Source: Allobosea sp. ASV33 (GTDB lineage Bacteria; Pseudomonadota; Alphaproteobacteria; Rhizobiales; Beijerinckiaceae). From it: DNA of 64,000 nt. The position numbers and the translations under genes were made by a program. The notes beneath the pieces were generated by a model. That model was not told the DNA's origin, made no database searches, and was given only the letters and a program-made list of their open reading frames with translations. Shown piece by piece: positions 51,020 to 59,636 of the stretch. Positions within the stretch are counted from its first letter, which is position 1. Each line of letters begins with the position of its first letter. The stretch covers positions 1-64,000 of the forward strand of contig NZ_JAELTI010000010.1 of NCBI RefSeq assembly GCF_016428755.1, given 5' to 3'.

Positions 51020-52474
51020 ATGTCACTCAATGCAATCCCTCATCAGGAGCAATATCGCTCCACAGCAGCCTCAAACCATGGCAGCCAGCTCCTCTGGACC
51101 GTGGTTGTGGCCACTCTTGAGTTCAGCGTGATCGCTGCCTGCGCGTTTCTCGCGTTTCTTGCCTATTCGGCCGCCATCTATGGGGTTCTGTTTTTCAAGA
51201 TCGACTACGCGCTCGCCTCCATTGGGTTGGCCGCGCTGTATTTCGTTTTCTGCTTCGTCGACAATCAGTACGATCTGCTTGGTCCCGAGTGGAACCGGCA
51301 CGGCTGTTCGCGCGGCTGCGCAGCGCTTGGCCTGTCATTCGTCATGTTATTGGCCGCCGGCTACCTGACCGACAATCTCGACGATTATTCCCGCGGCACG
51401 TTCCTCGCCCAATTGCTGGCGACCCTGCTGGGCCAGGTCACGACCAGGGCAACGCTGTGGGTGGTGATCGACCGCGTCCGCAGGCACGGGCAATGGCGCT
51501 GCGGCAACTTGGTCGTGCTGGCCATGCCCGGCGCGCCCGGCGCTGCGAGCATCCGCGCAGGTCTGGCGGCGCGGCACGAGCGCATCCTGCGCTGGTTCGA
51601 ACTCCCTTCAATGCGAAGCCGCACCAGTGGGAGTGCCTCCTTGGAGGTACAACTTTCAGCGATCCGGAACGAATGCCGCTCCCTGCCGATCGACGCGGTG
51701 CTGATCGTGTTCGGCTCCGACAGCATGCAGATCGTCACGAACACCGTGGAGGCGCTTTCGGAGCTTCCCGTCCGGATTCAGCTCCTGCCGGTCGGGCTGA
51801 CCGCCCTCATGAGGAGTAGCCGGGTCGGCAGCTATGGCGACCTGCGCGTCCTCGAACTGTTCTGCGGACCGTGCTGCCAGCGGGACCGGTTCCTGAAGCG
51901 GGCCTTCGACATCGTCGCGGCTGCGGCGCTGCTGATGATCCTGTGGCCGTTCCTGCTCATGGTCGCGATCCTGATCAAGCTCGATTCCGCCGGGCCGGTG
52001 CTCTTCAAGCAGATGCGGCTCGGCTTCAACAACGAGCCGATCCCGGTCCTGAAGTTCCGCAGCATGAGCTGCCTCGAGGATGCCCGGGAAGGCTTCAGCC
52101 AGGCCGTCCGGAACGACCCGCGCGTCACCCGCGTCGGGCGCGTGCTGCGGCGGACCAATATCGACGAGCTGCCGCAGCTCCTGAACGTGCTCAGAGGCGA
52201 GATGTCGCTCGTGGGCCCGCGGCCGCACGCCATCGCGCATAACCACATGTATGCCGATCAGATCACGCGGATGTTCCGGCGGCACAATGTCAGGCCAGGC
52301 ATCACCGGATGGGCGCAGGTCAACGGGCTGCGCGGCGAGACCGACACCTTCGAGAAGATGCAGAAGCGGATCGAGCACGATCTCTACTACGTCGACAACT
52401 GGTCGTTCTTTTTCGACCTCAAGATCCTGGTCAAGACCGTCGTCTCGAAGCGCGCACGCCTTAACGCCTATTGA
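51020..52474 (+). CDS. Initiating undecaprenyl-phosphate sugar phosphotransferase (WcaJ/ExoY family)
   Basis: A 484-residue polyisoprenyl-phosphate hexose-1-phosphate transferase that starts the repeat unit on the lipid carrier. Several N-terminal membrane helices (about 25-145), a CoA-binding-like middle, a re-entrant helix (AFDIVAAAALLMILWPFLL), and the catalytic end: KFRSM, IDELPQLLNVLRGEMSLVGP, PGITGWAQVNGLRG. Glucose or galactose is the usual sugar; the choice cannot be read here. First gene of the rightward unit. Confidence 0.93.
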   Translation: MSLNAIPHQEQYRSTAASNHGSQLLWTVVVATLEFSVIAACAFLAFLAYSAAIYGVLFFKIDYALASIGLAALYFVFCFVDNQYDLLGPEWNRHGCSRGCAALGLSFVMLLAAGYLTDNLDDYSRGTFLAQLLATLLGQVTTRATLWVVIDRVRRHGQWRCGNLVVLAMPGAPGAASIRAGLAARHERILRWFELPSMRSRTSGSASLEVQLSAIRNECRSLPIDAVLIVFGSDSMQIVTNTVEALSELPVRIQLLPVGLTALMRSSRVGSYGDLRVLELFCGPCCQRDRFLKRAFDIVAAAALLMILWPFLLMVAILIKLDSAGPVLFKQMRLGFNNEPIPVLKFRSMSCLEDAREGFSQAVRNDPRVTRVGRVLRRTNIDELPQLLNVLRGEMSLVGPRPHAIAHNHMYADQITRMFRRHNVRPGITGWAQVNGLRGETDTFEKMQKRIEHDLYYVDNWSFFFDLKILVKTVVSKRARLNAY

Positions 52475-52489
52475 GGAAGGGAAAGCCCG

Positions 52490-53764
52490 ATGCGCGTCTG
52501 CTACTTCGTCTCCGAGTATCCGACTGTCTCGCACACCTTCATCCGGCGCGAGATCGCCGAGCTGGAGCGGAATGGCATCTCGGTGGTGCGCGTGTCGGTG
52601 CGCGGCAACGACCGCAAGCTGGTCGATCCGGACGATATCCGCGAGAAGGCCCGGACGCGCTTCATCATGGAGGGCAGCAAGGCGAAGTTCGTCGTGGCCC
52701 TTGCGACGGCCATGATGCGCAGCCCGTCGACCCTGGCCAAGGCGACATGGGCGGCCATCAAGATGATGCGGCGCACGAGCCGGCCGGCACCGTTCCACCT
52801 GATCTATCTCGCGGAAGCGCTCGTCCTGGCGCAGTGGGTCATCGAGGAGAAGGCCCAGCATATCCATTCGCATTTCGCGATGAACGGCGCGGAAGTCGCC
52901 ATGCTCTGCCACATCCTGACCGGCGTCCCCTACAGCTTCACCGTGCATGGCTCCGACGAGTTCGACAGGCCCGAATATCTCGGCCTGCCCGCCAAGGTGA
53001 AGCATGCGGCCTTCGTCCCCGTCGTCAGCTCCTATACCGGCAGCCAGATGCGCCGCTGGATCCCCATCGAGGAGTGGGGGAAGCTCCTGCTCCTGCGCTG
53101 TGGGCTCGATGCCGCTTTCCTGGACACGCCGCTGCCGACGGTCGTGCCGAAATCCCGGTTCGTGATCGTCGCCCGGCTCAGCAGCGAGAAAGGCCATCTC
53201 GTCCTGCTCCAGGCGCTCGCGATCCTCGTGCGGGAGGGTGTGCCTTTCGAGATGACCGTGATCGGGGACGGTCCCATGCGACCGCAGATCGAACGGGCCA
53301 TCCAGGAGCTCGGCCTCGCGCAACATGTCGAGCTGGCAGGCGCGAGGAGCAATGCCGATGTCCGGACCGCCATCCGCGGGGCGCGCGCGCTCGTCCTGTC
53401 GAGCTTCATCGAAGGCGTGCCCATCGTCCTGATGGAAGCCATGGCTCTCGGCCGGCCGGTCATCGCGACCCATGTCGGCGGTATCCCGGAGCTGGTGGAC
53501 CGGGATTGCGGCTGGCTCGTTCCCGCGGGAAGCGCCGAGCGGCTCGCCGAGGCGATGAAGCAATGCCTCGACGCGCCCGACACCGTGATCCAGGCCATGG
53601 GGCGGTCGGGCCGAGGCCATGTGCTGGAACGGCACGACGTCGCCCGCCAGGGCCGGGAGCTGGCCGCGCTGTTCAGGGCGGAGCAGCGGGAGGAAGCGGC
53701 CGCCGTCGATCTCGCCGAACCGATCGTGCTCCAGTTCAGGCGCTCGGACCTGGTGAAGGGATGA
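52490..53764 (+). CDS. Glycosyltransferase family 4 (GT-B)
   Basis: A 424-residue retaining transferase. The N-terminal half has YFVSEYPTVSHTFIRREIAEL, IHSHFAMNGAEVA and TVHGSDEF, as in colanic-acid-type transferases. The C-terminal half has the donor-binding SSFIEGVPIVLMEAMALGRP (E-x7-E) and THVGGIPELV. AGGAAGGG precedes the ATG, 15 bases after the initiating transferase. Confidence 0.93.
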   Translation: MRVCYFVSEYPTVSHTFIRREIAELERNGISVVRVSVRGNDRKLVDPDDIREKARTRFIMEGSKAKFVVALATAMMRSPSTLAKATWAAIKMMRRTSRPAPFHLIYLAEALVLAQWVIEEKAQHIHSHFAMNGAEVAMLCHILTGVPYSFTVHGSDEFDRPEYLGLPAKVKHAAFVPVVSSYTGSQMRRWIPIEEWGKLLLLRCGLDAAFLDTPLPTVVPKSRFVIVARLSSEKGHLVLLQALAILVREGVPFEMTVIGDGPMRPQIERAIQELGLAQHVELAGARSNADVRTAIRGARALVLSSFIEGVPIVLMEAMALGRPVIATHVGGIPELVDRDCGWLVPAGSAERLAEAMKQCLDAPDTVIQAMGRSGRGHVLERHDVARQGRELAALFRAEQREEAAAVDLAEPIVLQFRRSDLVKG

Positions 53765-53795
53765 GCTTATCGCGACGCGAGCGGGGGAAGCCCGA

Positions 53796-54809
53796 ATGAT
53801 CGATGTCTCCGTCGTCGTTCCCACGCATAATCGCGTGCGAATCCTGCCGCAGACGATCCGTTCGATCCTGCGCCAGCAGGATGTCGCGATCGAGCTCATC
53901 GTGGTCGACGACGGCTGCACCGACGGGACCGGCCCCTGGCTCGACCGCTTCGCCGGCGCGGATGCGCGGATCACGGTCGTGCATCATGCCGAGCCGCGCT
54001 TCATCTCGGAGGCGCGCAATGCCGGCATCGCTCGGGCCAGCGGGCGCTGGATCGCCTTCTGCGACGACGACGATCTCTGGGCGCCGGACAAGCTCTCCGT
54101 CCAGCTCGCCGCCATGCGCGCCGACGCCGCACGATGGGCCTGCACCGGCGTCGCCGTGGTGAACGAGGATCTCCAGATCATCGGGCATCACCATGCGACG
54201 GGCGGCGACCTGCTGGCGGGCCTGCTGACGAGCAACCGCATTCCGGCGACCTCGTCGGTGATCGTCGAGCGCGACCTTGTCAGGGATGCCGGGGGCTTCG
54301 ATCCCGGCTTGCGCGGCTCCGAGGATTGGGATCTCTGGATCAGGCTGGCGCAGAGATCGCCCGTGGCGGCAGTCGACCGACCGCTGGTCGCCTATCGCCT
54401 CGGCCGGCAGTCCCTCTCCCTCGACGTTGCCCCGATGCGCATGGGACGCCGGATCATCGCCGAGCGCTACGCGGCACTGGCCAGGGCCCATGGCGTCCGC
54501 TCCGACGCGGCGGGACATGAACGCTACCTCGCCAAGCAGCTCCTGCGCAGCGGCGCGCGCTGGCGGGCTGCCTCCCTGTTCGCCGCGCTGGCGCTCAGGC
54601 ACGGCCGGTGGCGCGAGCTGCCCCGGGTGGCTGCCGCCCTGATCGCGCCGCGTATGACGGACCGGATCGGCCAGGCCCGCGCGTCCGCTGCCGTGCCCGG
54701 CGCCTGGCGCGAGGAGGCCGAGGCCTGGCTATCGCCGATCCGCGGCATGAGCCAGGCCGACAGGCCATACGGCCGTCCCGCAGGCCAAGCCAGGGAACTG
54801 GAAGCATGA
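53796..54809 (+). CDS. Glycosyltransferase family 2
   Basis: A 337-residue GT-A enzyme with VSVVVPTHNRVRILPQTI, VVDDGCTDGT, the DDDDLW metal-binding motif (CDDDDLWAPDKL) and GSEDWDLWIRLA. Soluble, inverting by family. The C-terminal third is Arg/Ala-rich. Its stop overlaps the start of the Wzy-like gene by ATGA, so translation is coupled. Confidence 0.92.
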   Translation: MIDVSVVVPTHNRVRILPQTIRSILRQQDVAIELIVVDDGCTDGTGPWLDRFAGADARITVVHHAEPRFISEARNAGIARASGRWIAFCDDDDLWAPDKLSVQLAAMRADAARWACTGVAVVNEDLQIIGHHHATGGDLLAGLLTSNRIPATSSVIVERDLVRDAGGFDPGLRGSEDWDLWIRLAQRSPVAAVDRPLVAYRLGRQSLSLDVAPMRMGRRIIAERYAALARAHGVRSDAAGHERYLAKQLLRSGARWRAASLFAALALRHGRWRELPRVAAALIAPRMTDRIGQARASAAVPGAWREEAEAWLSPIRGMSQADRPYGRPAGQARELEA

Positions 54810-56194
54810 AACCAGCACTCGGCTCCCTCGACCCGATCCATGGCGGCGAGTTTCGACAGGGGGCCGCTCAACCCTGGCCGACGACATCCGTGCGGGCGGC
54901 CAATATCGCGGCGATCGGGAATCTGCTGCGGGCCATCATCTTCGCCATCCTGCTCGTCCGCGCCTCGTCCGACCCGGTCTTCGGCATGCTGGGAGGCGGT
55001 GCCGACGCAATGGGCCTGGGGGCCGTCTTCAATGCGCTCGCGATCGCGATCGCCGGCATCCTTGTCCTGCAGGCGCCGGTGAAGGCTTCCTTTCCGGTCA
55101 TCGGCATTTGGGGGCCGTTCCTGCTGATCGCCTTCGGCTCGACGCTCTATGCCCCGGATTTCCAGTCGGCGGGGCGGCTCGCCTTCTCCCTCCTGACCTA
55201 CTGGGCCTTCTTCGCGATCCCGTTCTTCATCCTGCGCTCCTCGCTCGACGTGACCCGGCTGATCCTCGTGGCGATCGCCTCGTCGATCCCGCCCACGCTC
55301 TATGCCTTCGTCGATATCGCCCGCGGGCTGTCCGATTTCGGGGAATTCCGGCTGCAGAGCACCTTCTCGCATCCGAACATCTACGCGTTCTATCTCGTGC
55401 TGCTGCTGGGGCTTGGGCTCTATGTCCGATCCTCGCGGATCGTCAGCGTCTCCCCCCGCATCCGCATGCTGGTGACGCTCTACATCCCGCTGCTGATGCT
55501 GTTCCTGCTGCTCACCAAGACGCGCAGCGCCTGGGGGGCCTGCGGGGTGATGTTCCTGATCTACGCCGTCAGGATCGACCGCCGTTTTCTCGCAGGCCTG
55601 CTCCTGATCCCGGTGCTTTTCATCGCGAACCCGAGCCTGATGGACCGGCTGACGGATGTCACGGCCGCGACGGAGATCGACAGCTTCTCGCAGCTCAACG
55701 AGAGCACGCGGCTGAACTCCTATGTCTGGCGGCAGGTGCTGTGGGAATCCGCCATCCCGCAGGTGCTGGACCAGCCGCTGCTGGGCCATGGCCTCGACTC
55801 GTTCAAGCGCTCGACGCCGAGCTTCTTCCCGCTGGTGGGCCCCGAGGGGATGGACGCCCATAGCTTCTATCTGCAGATGAGCTTCGAGCTGGGGCTCCTG
55901 GGCGCCCTGTCGCTCGTCTGGCTGCTCGGCTCGGTGGCCTGGCGCCTGGCGCGGGGGCTGCGGCGCGATCCGCCCGGCATGCTGATCATGCTGTGTATCC
56001 TGCTGAGCTACATGCTCGAGTCCTATTCGGACAACATGCATTTCTACTTGGCGTTCAACTGGTATTTCTGGTTCGTCATGGGCACGATCTGCGCCTGGCT
56101 GCATCAGGGCGACCGCCTCGCCTTCGCCGCGCCGGGCGAGAGGCCGTCCGGGCTGCGCACCAAGGCCGCGATCCCCCTGCACCGCGCAGACTGA
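54806..56194 (+). CDS. O-antigen ligase/polymerase family protein (Wzy-like)
   Basis: A 462-residue polytopic protein with about 10-12 membrane helices. It has the Wzy_C/O-antigen-ligase pattern: a long periplasmic loop after LLTKTRSAWGACGVMF with LNSYVWRQVLWESAI and LLGHGLDSFK, then DAHSFYLQMSFELGLLG. In an EPS locus it most likely polymerises lipid-linked repeat units. ATG 54806 overlaps the previous stop (ATGA). A terminator follows at 56332. Confidence 0.9.
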   Translation: MKPALGSLDPIHGGEFRQGAAQPWPTTSVRAANIAAIGNLLRAIIFAILLVRASSDPVFGMLGGGADAMGLGAVFNALAIAIAGILVLQAPVKASFPVIGIWGPFLLIAFGSTLYAPDFQSAGRLAFSLLTYWAFFAIPFFILRSSLDVTRLILVAIASSIPPTLYAFVDIARGLSDFGEFRLQSTFSHPNIYAFYLVLLLGLGLYVRSSRIVSVSPRIRMLVTLYIPLLMLFLLLTKTRSAWGACGVMFLIYAVRIDRRFLAGLLLIPVLFIANPSLMDRLTDVTAATEIDSFSQLNESTRLNSYVWRQVLWESAIPQVLDQPLLGHGLDSFKRSTPSFFPLVGPEGMDAHSFYLQMSFELGLLGALSLVWLLGSVAWRLARGLRRDPPGMLIMLCILLSYMLESYSDNMHFYLAFNWYFWFVMGTICAWLHQGDRLAFAAPGERPSGLRTKAAIPLHRAD

Positions 56195-56331
56195 TCGACG
56201 GAGAACCCGCTCGATCGCACGGCCCCCGCGAATGCGCGTAGCTCGCGCTGCGAGCCTGCCACCCCGTGATCGCCCCCGTTCAAGCCGGAAGCCGACCCCT
56301 TCCCCTCATTCAAGCACCAGCCGCAGGAACG

Positions 56332-56353
56332 ACGCCGGAGGACCCGGCGTTTT
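56332..56353 (+). terminator. Intrinsic terminator after the Wzy-like gene
   Basis: ACGCCGG and CCGGCGT form a 7-base stem with loop AGGAC, followed by TTTT. It lies in the 325-base gap 56195-56519, which holds no supported gene, and separates the 51020-56194 unit from the next one. Confidence 0.7.
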
Positions 56354-56519
56354 CCTTGTGAATGCCACTGCAGGCGGAGGGCGCCGGGTGGGGGGAAGGC
56401 GGGCGTCGACGATCCCGGTCTCACCGGGAGGCTATCGCTCCGCCGGGATATCTCCCCTTACCCCCAAGTCTTTCGAGCTGAACCGGGCGCCGGACACGGA
56501 GCCCTTTTGGTTGGAAGAC

Positions 56520-58067
56520 ATGCTGGACACCATCAGCCATCCGCGGGTCATCCCCGACGCCGAAAGCCTCGAAAACCGGATCAACGTGCGGCCGCGGCCG
56601 TCCTTTGGTTTCCGCAGCCTCCGGAACCGCTGGTGGCTGCTGGCTGTCGGCGCCATCTCATGCCTGGTGCTCGCCGCGGTCTATGTCACCGTGCGTCCGA
56701 CGACCTACACCGCGTCGAGCCAGTTGCTGATCTATATCCGGCAGGTTCTGACAGGCCCCGACCAGGCAATCCTGCCGGGCCGCGCCGATCTTCCGATGGT
56801 GCAGAACCAGATCGAGCTGCTTCACTCCGGCAATGTACTGGCCAAGGTCGTCGACGCCATGAAGCTCACCGACGATCCCGAATTCGCCGGGCAACGCCGT
56901 TCCGCCGACACGCCGCAAGAGGGCGTCGCCGCGACTGCCTCCCAGAGCAACGCCGCTCACCGCGCAGCGCTGGTGGTCCTCAACAACAGGCTCAGCATTC
57001 GCCAGGTCGGAACGAGCCACATTGTCACGGTGAGCTTCAAGGCCTCGAACCCCGAGAAGGCCGCCCGAATCGTCAACACTGTGATCCGGATCTACCTGCA
57101 GGAGCGCGGCCGGGCATCCGAGGCGGCCTCGTCCAAGGCGCCGTCGCTACGCGAGATCTATCAGAATCTCGGCCCGAGCGCGCAGGTGGTCGCCGAGGCC
57201 GAGCCGCCGATCAAGGCAGACGGGCCGCCGGCCGCCATGCTCCTCGCCGCCGCGGCCCTGATCGGCCTGGTCGTGGCCAGCGCCATCGCGATCCTGCTCG
57301 ACGTGGTCGACGATACGGTCCGCAGCCCCGACCAGATGGAATATGTGCTCGGGCTGGAGTGCCTGGGCCTCGTGCCGGCCCTGCCGAATGTCCTGGCAGG
57401 GAGCGAGGACATCGCGGCGCGGCGTCTGCTCGCGGCGGAAGCGCCGCTCCTGCGCCGGGCCGCGGCGATGGTCCAGGACGTTTCCTCGGGTGGTCTGCGC
57501 ACGATCGGCGTGACCTCGACCTTGCCGGGCGAAGGCGCCTCGACGCTCGCCATCGGCCTGGCGATGGCGATGGCCGCGGCGAAGATGCGCGTCCTGCTCA
57601 TCGATGCCGTGCCGGAAGATCCTTCGCTCTCGCGATGGGCGGCCAATCTCTCGCGCGCTCCGCTGCGGCCGGGCGCGCATCCGGAAAGCGTGACGCTCGG
57701 TGATGCCGTCGCGGTCCAGGCAGGGCTGCATGTCCTGCCGCTGGCGGCGCAATTCGGCGGAGAATCCCGCCTGATGCGGCGCGGCTGGCTGGAAGAGATC
57801 CTGCGCGCCGCCGAAGCCTCCTACGACGTGGCGATCATCGACATGCCGTCGCTGGTCGAAAGCCCGCAGGTCCGGGCTGCCGCGCCGTCACTGGATGGCC
57901 TGCTGCTCGTCGTGAAATGGGGTGCGACCGAATCCGAGCTGATCCGGCAGGCCTTCCAGTCTTCGGGTCAGGCCAGGTCCAAGTTCATCGGCACAGTTCT
58001 GAACATGGCCGATGAAAACACCATCAAACGCCACGGAAGCCGAACTATTCGGACCGTGAAAACCTGA
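56520..58067 (+). CDS. Second polysaccharide co-polymerase with degenerate kinase domain
   Basis: A 515-residue Wzz/ExoP-like protein. The frame is open upstream to 56232, but ATG 56520 has GGAAG just before it and begins close to the first recognisable homology. Membrane helices are near 40-60 and 240-260, with a periplasmic Wzz domain between. The kinase-like half has SLAST-type text ending Walker A GEGAST (Ala340 for Lys) and Walker A' LLIDAVPED; no tyrosine tail is present. Shares layout and VQNQIELL/VENEIEII text with the protein at 35214. Confidence 0.85.
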   Translation: MLDTISHPRVIPDAESLENRINVRPRPSFGFRSLRNRWWLLAVGAISCLVLAAVYVTVRPTTYTASSQLLIYIRQVLTGPDQAILPGRADLPMVQNQIELLHSGNVLAKVVDAMKLTDDPEFAGQRRSADTPQEGVAATASQSNAAHRAALVVLNNRLSIRQVGTSHIVTVSFKASNPEKAARIVNTVIRIYLQERGRASEAASSKAPSLREIYQNLGPSAQVVAEAEPPIKADGPPAAMLLAAAALIGLVVASAIAILLDVVDDTVRSPDQMEYVLGLECLGLVPALPNVLAGSEDIAARRLLAAEAPLLRRAAAMVQDVSSGGLRTIGVTSTLPGEGASTLAIGLAMAMAAAKMRVLLIDAVPEDPSLSRWAANLSRAPLRPGAHPESVTLGDAVAVQAGLHVLPLAAQFGGESRLMRRGWLEEILRAAEASYDVAIIDMPSLVESPQVRAAAPSLDGLLLVVKWGATESELIRQAFQSSGQARSKFIGTVLNMADENTIKRHGSRTIRTVKT

Positions 58068-58118
58068 GATCAATCGTTTCTGGTCCTTGCCTGCGGGCAA
58101 TTTGGGAAGGAGGCTGTC

Positions 58119-58961
58119 ATGAAGGTCGTACTCTTCTGCGGCGGCATGGGCATGCGGCTGCGGGGCTATGTCGACGACGTTCCGAAGCCGATGGTGCAGA
58201 TCGGGTCCCGCCCCATCCTCTGGCACCTGATGAAGTACTATGCCCATTTCGGCCACAAGGACTTCATCCTCTGCCTCGGCCACAAGGGCGGCGCGATAAA
58301 GGATTATTTCCTGAAATACGACGAGTCGATCTCGAACGACTTCGTCTGGTCGCGCGGCGGCCGGAAGATCGATTTCATCAACCGGGACAGCGACGACTGG
58401 ACGATCACCTTCGTCGAGACCGGCCTGCATGCGACGATCGGCGAGCGGCTCAAGGCGGTCGAGCCCTATCTGCAGGGCGAGGAATACTTCCTGGCGAATT
58501 ACGGTGACGGGCTCAGCGACCTGCATCTGCCGACGATGATCGACGAGCTCAAGCAGAGCGATGCCGTCGGCTCGCTTCTGCTGGTGCAGCCGACGGCGAG
58601 CTTCGACATGGTCAGGATGACACCGGACGGCAAGGTCGCCGAGGTCGCGGCGCTCGCCCAGTCCGACATCTGGATCAATGGCGGCTTCTTCGTCTTCCGG
58701 CACGCGATCTTCGACTACATCAATCCGGGCGACGAGCTGGTGCGGGAGCCGTTCGCGCGGCTGATCGCGCGCCAGTCCCTGCTGGCGCATAAATGCACCG
58801 GCTTCTGGCAGTGCATGGACACGTTCAAGGACAAGCAGCGCCTCGAGGAGCTCCACGACACCAATCCGCCCTGGAAGGTCTGGAAGGACTGCGCCAACAT
58901 CGCCCATCCTGCTATGGCGATGGCGACGTCGGTCTCCCCCACGATCAACCAGGTGGCCTGA
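58119..58961 (+). CDS. rfbF: Glucose-1-phosphate cytidylyltransferase
   Basis: Makes CDP-glucose from CTP and glucose 1-phosphate. The 280-residue product has the nucleotidyltransferase start VVLFCGGMGMRLRGYVDDVPKPMV (about 3-26), FFLANYGDGLSDLHL-type text (EYFLANYGDGLSD) and INGGFFVFRHAIFDYI. GGAAGGAGG lies upstream. With rfbG at 63236 it opens the CDP-3,6-dideoxyhexose or branched-sugar route. Confidence 0.95.
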   Translation: MKVVLFCGGMGMRLRGYVDDVPKPMVQIGSRPILWHLMKYYAHFGHKDFILCLGHKGGAIKDYFLKYDESISNDFVWSRGGRKIDFINRDSDDWTITFVETGLHATIGERLKAVEPYLQGEEYFLANYGDGLSDLHLPTMIDELKQSDAVGSLLLVQPTASFDMVRMTPDGKVAEVAALAQSDIWINGGFFVFRHAIFDYINPGDELVREPFARLIARQSLLAHKCTGFWQCMDTFKDKQRLEELHDTNPPWKVWKDCANIAHPAMAMATSVSPTINQVA

Positions 58962-58963
58962 CC

Positions 58964-59617
58964 ATGCTGCGCCTGAGACCCGAGCGCGCCGGCGCTGCGC
59001 CGCTGCAGATATTGTGCCTGGGCTGCCACTCCGACGATATCGAGATCGGCTGTGGCGGCACGGTGCTGCAGATCGCGGAGGACCATCCGGACGCCGTGTT
59101 TCACTGGGTGGTCTTCAGCGCGAGCGGGATCCGCGCGGAGGAAGCGGCGAGCGGGGCCCGGCAATTCGTCGACCCCGCCCGCATGAAGCGCGTGGTGCTG
59201 AAGGAGTTCCGGGACGGCTACATGCCGTTCGACGGGGCCGAGATCAAGAACGTCTTCGAGGAGATCAAGCGGGAGGTGTCTCCGGACATCATCTTCACCC
59301 ATAACCGCCACGACTCCCACCAGGACCACCGGCTGATCGCCGAGCTGACCTGGAACACCTTCCGCAGCCACCTGATCCTGGAATACGAGATCCCGAAATA
59401 TGACGGCGATCTCGGGCAGCCCAGCGTCTTCAACGCGCTCTCGGACGACACCTGCGAAAAGAAGGTCGACCTCATCCTCGATACCTTCAAGTCGCAGGGC
59501 AACAAGCACTGGTTCGACCGCACCACCTTCATGGCGCTGATGCGGTTGCGCGGAATGGAATGCAACGCACCCAGCGGCTACGCGGAGGCCTTCTACGCCC
59601 GCAAGCTGATGCTCTGA
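58964..59617 (+). CDS. PIG-L family deacetylase
   Basis: A 217-residue zinc-dependent deacetylase-like protein; it starts two bases after the rfbF stop with AGGTGG upstream. Zinc-site motif is LGCHSDDIEIGCGG (His22, Asp24, Asp25) and the second ligand group is FTHNRHDSHQDHR. Family members remove N-acetyl groups from sugars or act in LPS/antibiotic pathways. Here it may modify the CDP-sugar or the finished repeat unit. Confidence 0.92.
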   Translation: MLRLRPERAGAAPLQILCLGCHSDDIEIGCGGTVLQIAEDHPDAVFHWVVFSASGIRAEEAASGARQFVDPARMKRVVLKEFRDGYMPFDGAEIKNVFEEIKREVSPDIIFTHNRHDSHQDHRLIAELTWNTFRSHLILEYEIPKYDGDLGQPSVFNALSDDTCEKKVDLILDTFKSQGNKHWFDRTTFMALMRLRGMECNAPSGYAEAFYARKLML

Positions 59618-59636
59618 ACCGGCGATCGAGAACGAC

